Assembly (NCBI RefSeq): GCF_000311845.1
Contig: NZ_HE978574.1
Span: 339,467 to 403,466 of the forward strand
Direction: 5' to 3'
From: Enorma massiliensis phI
Lineage (GTDB): Bacteria; Actinomycetota; Coriobacteriia; Coriobacteriales; Coriobacteriaceae
Length of the DNA stretch: 64,000 nt
The number at the start of each line of letters is the position of its first letter. Position 1 is the first letter of the stretch. Positions 53,501 through 61,800 of this stretch are shown in pieces. The notes beneath the pieces were generated by a model. The model was not told the DNA's origin. It worked only from the letters and a program-made list of their open reading frames with translations, and searched no databases. Made by a program: the position numbers and the translations under genes.

Positions 53501-53848
53501 CCGGCGGGAAGCGTCTCCAAGCTCTCGACGGTTTCCGATGGCGTTCGCGTGCTCATGGCAATCGGGTCGCTCTTCAAGGATTACCTGCCGTTCAAGTTCT
53601 TTTCGCTTGTGGCGGCGGTGTTCGTGGCGCTTGGCCTGGCGGCGGGCATTCCCGTGGTCGCCGAGTTCGCGCAGACGGGGTACGTGAGCAAGGTGCCTTC
53701 GGCGATTCTGGCCGTTGGGCTCGTGTTCTGCGGAGCGCTTGCGTTTAGCACGGGATGCATCTTGGACACCGTGGCCAAGGCGACCAGAAAGCGCTGGGAG
53801 CTCGATGTGTATCGAGCTGAAGATGAGATGCGCAGGCGGCAGCGCTAG
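50519..53848 (+). CDS. DUF6020-like membrane protein fused to GT2 glycosyltransferase
   Basis: A 1109-residue protein in two parts. Residues 1-750 are a multi-helix membrane protein resembling DUF6020 (QHHPPLHTALVG, YSVLVTKDVLF), with an in-frame degenerate Gly-Ala-Ser repeat of 13-14 residues at about 86-135. Residues 800-1020 are a family 2 glycosyltransferase (VAVLIPCYNEE, VYDNNSSDRT, LLVDGDSTYP, HDVMTGYRAFSR) followed by two membrane helices, as in dolichol-phosphate-type or undecaprenyl-phosphate glycosyltransferases. An internal AGGAGGG and ATG at 52799 precede the second part. A role in surface glycan synthesis is likely. Confidence 0.85.
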   Translation: MSKSLCVRRGGSAAVLLCSAVCASGLLLDLSGASSTYSEITHLFGEVHGTSYIVAELLCSLPARDGALAVLGLTAALFALFRRAGRGASPAGESASALNRGASESEGTGVLVRSASTAEDGMPRFARGASAADAGMLMEHRCGGGASAWVVAVLFAAAMLFGRSFDEAGSAAYIVGGITPAIRSCWYFIGWLLPARALVELAFEGLDRLRAHGTCPSGDRARSVSPSCGRLRRAVRLVLGAFDRHPFAAPALVLALCWLPVLIGYAPALFMWDTNTQILQWFGLPNHISSSVDLLDSCVLLTQHHPPLHTALVGLCVQAGISLAGSENLGIFIYAVLQWAVDILAISWAFRIAQIVGTPRAPRFVALGFIALVPAYSNYSVLVTKDVLFASALLLFAIELVYLVFCAASFDGRIAFSRRHAVLLVAGALGTALLRSGMVVAVAGGALAATLLLWRMQRRLAREGLRPVSARSLLRIPLIALALVIAVNLLLARVVYPALAITPSSKREALSIPMQQVARFMRDRPDAVQPEDLRAIDRVLDAPSLARLYDPSKSDPVKATYKEQASSDDLSAFWQTWARLFARDPGCFISATAANYYGYFYPAHAMSWSYTSYFSSLVMANTETNLIYSDIASYFSFHQLDHPLVRALDGLCSGYRLLFQRLPFLTLTMQAALYDWALVLLTAYAVRRRRSHAAVFLVPAWVVLLIALVGPCNATTYFRYAYPVALLVPFLALVIMAPDPRDRARRASTFVLISTTGGSSMDSPSNMAACAAAAADASAGTVDAATPEATETAPTAKGHVAVLIPCYNEELTVGEVIDDFRQVLPGASIYVYDNNSSDRTAQVAREHGAQVRFEPRQGKGVTVRQMFRDIEADCYLLVDGDSTYPADAAPALINPILAGEADMTVGDRLSNGSYAQENQRPFHDFGNNLVRWLIRLMYGYAFHDVMTGYRAFSRVFVRSLPVVSRGFQLECEISIHAVDKGWRIKEVPIDYRDRPAGSVSKLSTVSDGVRVLMAIGSLFKDYLPFKFFSLVAAVFVALGLAAGIPVVAEFAQTGYVSKVPSAILAVGLVFCGALAFSTGCILDTVAKATRKRWELDVYRAEDEMRRRQR
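52786..52801 (+). promoter_or_regulatory. Internal ribosome site for GT2 domain
   Basis: CAGGAGGG, six-base gap, then in-frame ATG at 52799, at the junction of the two halves. It would let the glycosyltransferase (about 349 residues) be made separately, and suggests two genes whose intervening stop has been lost. Confidence 0.6.
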
Positions 53849-54077
53849 GAAGCCGCTGAGCTTATCTTCGCGGGTGATCGGGATTGCAACTTTTGGGCAC
53901 TTCCGGGCGGAGGGTCCGGGTAGCCGCGCCGCCGCCAGGCGGGCGCCAGCCCCTTGAGCTGCGCCTTTCCCTTTCCCCCGCTCGCCCATACTCGCCCGCC
54001 GCGTCGGGAAGTGCCCAAAAGTTGAAACAACGACGGAACGGATGGCTCCGTTGCCTAATAATCAGCGTTTTCCTAGG
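53845..54077. mobile_element. 233-bp MITE-like element, family A copy
   Basis: Ends: CTAGGAAGCCGCTGAG (53845-53860) against AATCAGCGTTTTCCTAGG (54060-54077). Inner arms 53887-53904 and 54007-54024 are perfect over 18 bases. Core resembles the copy at 32390-32621 with equal inner length. The stop TAG of the glycosyltransferase gene is in the left end. The rest of 54078-54330 has no gene. Confidence 0.7.
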
Positions 54078-54330
54078 GTTTCCGCCTGTTCGCCGCTCGC
54101 ACCAATCGCCGCCATGTTCGCAGGTTGTCGTCATGCTCTCGGTGCGCCCGTGTGCATGGTCGTAGGGTTTCGGGCTGGAAATCTACGGATGAAGCTTGCC
54201 CAGATGGCTTTTTCGTACATTTTCTGCCCGTAAACCAGAACGAGGGAAGAAAGAGAAGACGGGTATACCGTTGTAGTACCATGAACGCATCTGCGAGCGG
54301 CGCGCTCGCATTGGCATGAAAGGAGCCCTT

Positions 54331-54615
54331 GTGGCAGTAAATGAAGAGCTGCTCAAGCAGGTGCTTGAGCAAATTCGCCCGAACCTTCAGGGCGATGGTG
54401 GCGATATGGAGTATGTGGGTGTCGATGAGGACGGCGTGGTTTCGCTGGAGCTGCAGGGCGCTTGCGCCGGCTGCCCCATGAGCCAGCTCACCCTTTCGAT
54501 GGGCATCGAGCGCGTGCTCAAAGAGCACGTCCCCGGCGTAACGCGCGTTGTTGCCGTAAACGACAACGCCGACGGTGGGCTTTCGAGCCTGTACGACGAG
54601 TACGCGCCGTTCTAA
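54331..54615 (+). CDS. NifU-like Fe-S scaffold domain protein
   Basis: A 94-residue protein equal to the NifU C-terminal domain (Nfu): LKQVLEQIRPNLQGDGGDMEYV and the CxxC cluster site GACAGCPMS near residue 48. Such proteins bind and deliver Fe-S clusters. GTG at 54331 with AAAGGAG before it is preferred to the ATG at 54316, which overlaps that site. Separated from lgt by a family C hairpin. Confidence 0.92.
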   Translation: MAVNEELLKQVLEQIRPNLQGDGGDMEYVGVDEDGVVSLELQGACAGCPMSQLTLSMGIERVLKEHVPGVTRVVAVNDNADGGLSSLYDEYAPF

Positions 54616-54638
54616 CGATTCGTGTGACAGCGGCGCCG

Positions 54639-54675
54639 GCATGAGACAGTTTAACCCGGCACAACTGTCTCATGC
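54639..54675. repeat. Family C hairpin, single unit
   Basis: Perfect 13-bp arms GCATGAGACAGTT (54639-54651) and complement (54663-54675), 11-base loop TAACCCGGCAC. Same stem ends and centre as the tandem array at 8204-8305. Confidence 0.85.
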
Positions 54676-54720
54676 GGGTAATAGGTTCGTTCGGTCCCGC
54701 TTCAACATGGCAGGGAATGT

Positions 54721-55536
54721 ATGCTCACAGAACTCTATCAAAGCCTTGACCCGGTGGCCCTTTCGGTCGGGCCGATCACGATCTATTGGTACGGCGTCGC
54801 GTATGTTGTGGGTGCTCTCATTACGGGTATCGTGATGTACCGCACGCAGCGTCGTTGGGGGCTCAATCTCACGGTCGACGACCTCATGATGGTCGTTTTC
54901 GGCGTGGTGATCGGGCTCGTCATCGGCGCGCGCCTCTTCTATGTGATCTTTTATGGCGACGGATTCTATTGGACGCACCCGCTCGAGATCTTCATGACCA
55001 ACCACGGTGGTATGAGCTTCCACGGTGGGCTCGTGGGCGGAATTGTGGGCGGCGCTATCGTATGCCGCATCTACCACATCTCCGCGTGGACCATTGCAGA
55101 CCTTGCGGTCATCGGCGTGCCCATAGCGCTTTGCCTGGGTCGTTGCGCCAACTTCGTGAACGGCGAGCTTTGGGGCAAACCGACCGACCTGCCCTGGGGC
55201 GTGGTGTTCGGTGGCGCCGCGGGCGATGTGGCGCGTCATCCTTCCCAGCTCTACGAGGCGTTTCTCGAGGGCGTGGTGCTCTTCGTGGTCCTCCATCTCA
55301 TGAGCCGCCGCAAGCCGCCGCTTCCGCAGGGTACATTTATGGGTACGTTCATCTTGGGCTATGGGATCGTGCGATTCCTCATCGAGTTCGTGCGCGTGCC
55401 CGACGCTCAGCTCGGCTACATCTTGGGCGATGTCATCACCATGGGGCAACTGCTGAGCTTGCCGCTCATCGTTATCGGCATCGGGCTCATCGCCTATGCG
55501 CTGCACGCCAAGCGCCCGCAGCGCGATTATATATAA
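54721..55536 (+). CDS. lgt: Prolipoprotein diacylglyceryl transferase
   Basis: A 271-residue membrane enzyme with about seven helices that attaches diacylglycerol to lipobox cysteines of prelipoproteins. The signature GRCANFVNGELWG is near residue 140 and HGGLVGG near 103. Length and ends are normal. A CAGGGA site precedes the ATG. It would process the amino-acid-binding lipoprotein of this window. Confidence 0.95.
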   Translation: MLTELYQSLDPVALSVGPITIYWYGVAYVVGALITGIVMYRTQRRWGLNLTVDDLMMVVFGVVIGLVIGARLFYVIFYGDGFYWTHPLEIFMTNHGGMSFHGGLVGGIVGGAIVCRIYHISAWTIADLAVIGVPIALCLGRCANFVNGELWGKPTDLPWGVVFGGAAGDVARHPSQLYEAFLEGVVLFVVLHLMSRRKPPLPQGTFMGTFILGYGIVRFLIEFVRVPDAQLGYILGDVITMGQLLSLPLIVIGIGLIAYALHAKRPQRDYI

Positions 55537-55699
55537 GCGTGTAGGCGCGCCGGCGTCCTGTGTTTGCATCCGTCGGCGCGCTGTCGTCTGCCGTCGCGTT
55601 CGGCAGCGCGCCGCCCCCATCGCTGCGCCCGCCCCTTTTTCCTCGGGAACGGCTAGAATAGGCACATCTGTTTAACTGACCTGATGGATGGCGCGTTTT

Positions 55700-55853
55700 G
55701 CGCAGGCACGCAGGTGCCTAGGGGAATCGGGGTGAAAGTCCCCGGCTATACCAGTAACCGTAACTCTCGCAGCGCGAATCGCCGCGCGCGGACAAGTCGG
55801 ATCGCCTCTCCATCGCATGGCCCAATACGGCCAGGGTCCTGGATAGAGAGGTG
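55700..55853 (+). ncRNA. Cobalamin riboswitch
   Basis: The conserved core is clear: GGGGAATCGGGGTGAAAGTC (from 55722) then CCCCGGC, CCAGTAACCGTAA, and the B12-box-like AAGTCGGATCGCC (55794-55806). A TAGAAT -10 candidate lies at 55654. Directly after the box, CCTCTCCATC (55805-55814) can pair with GATAGAGAGG (55842-55851), which contains the ribosome site of the next gene, so control is probably at translation initiation. It is an atypical but recognisable member of the class. Confidence 0.8.
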
Positions 55854-55858
55854 TCAGC

Positions 55859-58800
55859 ATGTTCAAGTGGAAGGCGCCCCGCGTGCGCTCCGGACGCAGG
55901 CTACGGCGGAGCGCACGTTCGCATCGTGTGGTCGCTGCCGTCATGGCCGCGCTCCTCGTGTGGGGGCAGGTGCCAACCTACGCATGGGCCGGGGCGGCCA
56001 CGGCGGAAAGCGCTGCCAGCGCGCAGGCGTTGAAGAGCGCGATTCCTCAAAGCAGGACGTCTCCCAGCGGTAACACGAGCGCCACCTCGGCAGATTCCAC
56101 TGAGGCCACCGGCCAGGAACCTGCTTCATCGAGCGCGGACACCAGCAAGGACGACGCGGCAAGCCAAGGCGAGCAGGCCGCGCAGGGAGCGGGCAGCACG
56201 ACATCGAATACCGCTGCTGAGAGCTCCGGCAGCGAGGCGTCGAGCACCGGGAGCGCGGCAAGCTCTGAGTCTCCCGATGGAGCGGCGCCCTCGTCTGCGG
56301 ATGCCTCAGCCTCGAACACCGCGACGGCGCGGACGTCGAGCACTGCGGCCTCGGCCAATGCCAGCGATGTTTCCACCCAGGCGCTCACGTCCAACGCCAA
56401 GGTGCTCATCCAGGACTCTGCGAGCGAGACAAGCTCGTACAGCCAGGCTTATGGGTCACTTTCCGCCGGCACAGTGCTTTGGGCCAACCTCTACGACGGC
56501 TCGTCTAGCTGGTCGCTCTCGCGCGTGGACGCGGAGGACGGCTGGACGTACCAGTGGTACGCCGCGTCTGAGAAATCGAGCGACAAGAGCGACTATGCGC
56601 CCATCGAGGATGCCACGGGGCAGAGCCTCACCGTCACGGAGGACCTCGCGGGTTCCTACATCATCGTGTGCGTGACGGTGGACGGCATCGACCGCTGGGC
56701 GCCGCTCACGAGCTACGGCGACACTATCAACCAGAACTACCTGCCCGGCCCCGTGCTGGGGCAGGGTCAGGCCGAGCTCTACTCCGTCACGCTTAGCAAC
56801 TCGAGCCCGAGCGCGGGCGAGACGCTCACGGCCACAGCCAACGTGAGCTACAACACGCCGGCGGGCGACGACGTGAACGTGACCTACACCTGGCAGCAGG
56901 GAGACTCGCGTTACGGTACGTTCGAGGACATCGAGGGCGCAGGCAACGGTCCAACCTTCACGCTGACCGAGGCACAGCAGGGCAAGTACGTCCGCGTCAT
57001 AGCCTCTGCAGGCGTGAACGAGGAGGACGCGACCACGTCCGACACCGTCATGGCCGAGGGTGCCGTCAAGCTCGCAGGGGTGGAGCTTGCCACGCCGGGC
57101 TCGCTCGAGATGCCGGTGACGCTCGAGGCCAAGGCGTACACGGGCTCCTCGTACAGCCCCACGTATGTGACCGAGGGTGTCACCTACACGTGGATGTACG
57201 CCAAGACTTCCTCGCCGAGCTATTCCACTACTTGGACGGTTATTGAGTGCGAGACGGGCCCCACGCTCACCGTCGACAGCGACGAGTACGCCGGCTGCTG
57301 CTTCCGTGTGCAAGCCAGCGCCGGGGCAAACGACGTCGAGGTTTCGTACTACAACGCAATCGGCCCGGTGAAGCTCGAGGGCCAGGTTGACATCTACACG
57401 GCGTTTCTTGCGGGAAGCGCGGATGCCACGAGCGGCAGCTATGTGTTCACATCTGAAGACACCGCGTGGGCGTTCGCCCGCGAGCAGGGCGGCAGCGTAC
57501 CCATCGACTCCTCTAAGGTGACGTACCAGTGGCAGATGAGCACCACGAGCCGTACCTCGGGCTTCGAGGACATCGAGGGTGCCACGGGCCAGAGCCTCGA
57601 GCTTGCAAAGTACGAAGGTTGCTATGTGCGCTGCGTCATCACGGCAAACGTGGGTGGCAGCACGTACACCACCACGGCAACGATGAAGATCGCCGCGCCC
57701 GGATCGGTCAACGTGACATCCGTCTCGCTCGACGCGTCCGGCAAGGTGAATGTGGGCGCGACGCTCACGGCCACGGCGAGTGCCGCTTCGGGTGACGTGA
57801 CGGACGACACCCACGTTACCTGGGCTTGGTACTACGGCGACAGCTCGTCGGCGACGGATACCAAGATCGAAGGGGCCACGGGCAACACGCTCGAGCTCAC
57901 GCAGGAAGTCGTTGATGAGTATGACCTGCTCGGCAAGTACGTCGAGGCCCGCGCGGACGGCGGCTTCGGCGAGGAGGACTCGTCGGCGGTGGGGCCTCTC
58001 ATCATGCCCGGGGCCGTGGAGCTCTACCGCGTGGAGGTCACGGGCGATGCGCGCATAGGGTCCACGCTTACGGCCACGGCATACAAGAACAGCTACTCCA
58101 CGGTTGTTTCCGACACCGATACGGTGACCTACCAGTGGCAGTACGCCACGACGAACACTACGTCCGATGCCGAGTTCACCGACATCCCCGGCGCCACGGG
58201 CAGCACCTATACCATCCCCAAGACCATCGATGGGCGGGATGCCCAGGGCCTCTACCTGCGCGTACAGGCCGTGAGCGACGGCAGCGTGGTGAGCACGTAC
58301 CAGCGTGGCCGCTACTCGTACTCGGGCAGCACGTACGTTGACCCAGCGGGCCCTGTCATGCTCCAGGGGCAGTACACGCTTTCGTCGGTCGAGCTTTCCT
58401 CGAGCGGCCAGGGCGCGCAGGCGGGCGCCACGATCACGCCTGCGGCACAGGTGCGCAGCGGCTACTACGATGTTGACGCACCCACCGATGCGCAGCTCAC
58501 CTATACGTGGTACATCGCACGCGCGGGCGGAAGTTTTGAGGAACTCGGCGATGGCTATGACCCCGCGACGGGCGTGCTCGCGCTTACGGACGACATGGTG
58601 GGCGCAACGCTTAAAGTGAGCGCTTCCGCCCTCGATAACACCGTTACGAGCGACGAGTTTGTCGTCGTCGCAGCGGGCACCTACGATCTCGCCCGCGTAA
58701 GCGTCTCGCCAAGCTTCACCTCTTCCTCCACCACGCTCTTCACGGACGATGCCGTGAGCGCCTCGGTGTGGGCTAACGGCGTGGATGGGTACACCACGAG

Positions 58801-61800
58801 CGTAACGGGCGAGGTGACCATCCGCTGGTACGTGGACGAGGCGTCTGATGGCTCCTTCGATACGTGCATAGGCGAGGGGGCGGAGGTTACGCTCCCCGCT
58901 GAGGCTGCGGGCTGCTATCTTAAGGTTGTCGCCACGAGCGGTGCCTCAGCGGTGGAAGCGGTCTCCGCGAACCCCGTAGTGGGGACCGATTCACTCGCGG
59001 GCATCGTGGCGAAGCTCGATGCAGAGGACTGGCGGCTCGAGCCCGTCTATGGCGAGGATGCGAACGTTAACGACGTACTGCAAGCCAAGCTGGCCGAGAT
59101 GGGCGTCGAGGATGTGGATGTGCGCGTGACGGGCGTCGCGTTCGTCAACCAGAACGAGCAGGCGAGCCTCGGCGTCTCCACGGCGAACGACGCCACCAAC
59201 GGCGATATCACGTTCTTCTTCATCGACCCCGACGTGGTGACGGGCTTCGCCAACTACACGCAGTGGCGCCAGCTGCGGCTCACCTTTGAGCTCTCGCGAG
59301 ACGGCGAGACAGCCACCTACACGCCCGGCCGTTCGGTGAATATCCCGTGGGATGAGGCGCGCGTGGTCGAGCTGCTCGAGGAGAAGGCCGCAGACCTTTC
59401 CATCGGCTTCGCGTCCGGCGACACCTCCAACGCCGTGACCGGCAACCTCACGCTGCCCTACAAGCTGAGCGATGGTTCGGGCGACACGCGGAGCTGGTCA
59501 AGCGTCTCCTGGAGTTCCGATTCCGATGCGGTGCGCATCTCGGGTTATGGCTGGAGCGACTACACCGGCACCGTGACGCGCACGGCGGCCGACCAAGAGG
59601 TCACGCTCACCGCGACCATTGGCGTGGTTGCGAGCGACGGGCCCTCCACTACGATCGAGAAGACGTTCACCGTCACCGTGCTCGGCGACCCGGCGCTGGT
59701 CGAGGCCGAGCAAACCGCGTTGCAGAAGAAGGTCGACGCGGCGTTTACCGCCGATGCGCTCACCTACAGCGCCGATGGTGCGGCCGTCGACCCCGCTGCC
59801 GTGGTGGGCGACCTCCAGCTGCCGCGACCCAGCGCGATAGGCATTGACGGCGCGGACTACACCATCACGTACACGGCATCCACCGACGCCATCGAGGTCA
59901 ACGGCTACCGCGGTAACGTCTACCAGCCGCTTCCCGACGCGGACGGGGCACCGGTTGAGCTCACGCTCACGGTGACGAGCAAGGCCAACCCCGAGATCAC
60001 GGCTTCAAAGACCATCCAACTAACGGTTGCGCCGCTCGAGGCAGGTGACATCACATCCGAGCTTGCCCTCATGGAGGCGGCAAAGGCGGGCTACGGGCAG
60101 GCGCTGCTCGGTGAGAACGCCTCGGCGGATGCCGTGACGACGAACCTACACGCGTTCCAGAAGGCCTATCTGGATGAGAACAGTGTGCTCACATGGGCAT
60201 ACGACAGCGCCGCTGCCGGCGTGGCAGGCGACGGCATCATTGCCACGGACCTTCCTGGGTACGACCCCATGGGCTCCGCGGGCTGGCGCCTCTTCCGCTC
60301 GAGCGATGCGAGCGTTATCGCGCACGAAAACCTCGTGGTTACGCAGCCGACGTACAACACCGAGGTCACCATCACGAGCGTGCTTTCGAGCGAGAAGTAC
60401 GCGCGCTACGCCGAGCGTTACGCGGACGACGAGACCTGGGGGCTGGCGTTTTCGCTGCTTGCCAACCAAGAGGTCTCGGCTACGTTCATGGTGCTCGGCA
60501 CGTCCGGGGAGCAGAACCCCAGCGTCACCGCCACTGTGCGCATTGTGGGCGTGGACGCTTCCGGCGCCGATGAGGCGTGGGTCGTTACCACCGCCTACGA
60601 GCTGACCGAGGGCTCCACGGCGGCAGACCTTACCGAGGCCGCGCTCGCCGACGCCGGCCTCACGGCCGACTACGGCACCAGCTCCCAGGGCTGGTACCTC
60701 AACTCCATCACCTCCGCCGACGGCCGCGTGCTCGAATACGACGAGGATACGGGTAAGTACTGGCAGCTTTTCGTCAACGGCTCGGCGTCCGACGCCGGCG
60801 CCGGAGAGGTCACCCTCCAAGCCGGGGACGAAATCACGTGGTACTACTCTGCTTGGGGGGCCTCGCTCGACGACATTGGCCAGGCACGCATCTCGGTAAC
60901 GGCATCCGTGATCGGCCTGGATGCGGACGGCGAGGACGCCAGCTGGGTCCCGACGACGCGTGTCCAGCTGGCGGAGGGCTCCACGGCGGCCGAGCTCACC
61001 GAGGAGCTTCTTACCAGTGCGGGCCTTGAGCACGAGGCCACGGGTGTGGGCACCGGGGGCTATTACCTGAGCACGATCACCTCCACCGACGGCCGCACAC
61101 TCGGCTGGGATGAGGATACGGGCTGCTATTGGCAGCTTTTCGTCAACGGCTCGGCGTCCGACGCCGGCGCGGGCCAGGTCACGCTCAAGCCCGGAGACGA
61201 GATCGCGTGGTACTACTCGGCCCAGGGCGCCGAGCTGCCGACCAACGACGTAGAGGTTGACCCGGACGCGCCCCGCCCGGACTATGACGCCGCATGGCCC
61301 ACCTACGCTCCCGGCGCGGTCACGGACGTGGCGACCCCCACCGAGGGCGGCGAACTCGCTTGGTCGGTCGACCTCGGCACGGATATGGCCAGCTCCGTCT
61401 ACGCGAGCGACCCGATCGTCGTGAACGGCAACCTCTACCTGGCCGTCGGCGACGAGCTGCGCGTCCTTGACGCCGCCACGGGCAAGATCCTGGCCACGGC
61501 AACGCTCGCCACCTCGGTGGACTCCGCGTGCCGGTTGGCCTACGCGGATGGCCTCGTGGTGGTGCCGCTCCACGGCGGGCGGCTCCAGGCACTCACGGCG
61601 GACACCCTGACCACGGTCTCGCTGACCGATGAGCTGGCGGCGGGCCAGCAGGCGCTCTCCACGCTCACCATCAGCGATGGCCGCGCGTACTTTGGCACCA
61701 CGAGTTGGACCGGCGAGACGGGCACGCTCTTCTGCGTGGAGCTCGCAACGGGCGCCGTGGTCTGGTCCACCTCCGGCGACGGCGATGCAGGCTACTACTG

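Noticed and set aside
55859..56400. LPXTG-type wall anchoring of the giant surface protein
   Set aside because: No LPXTG-like motif was found near the C-terminus; the protein ends in a plain membrane helix and basic tail, and the N-terminus has a normal signal peptide.
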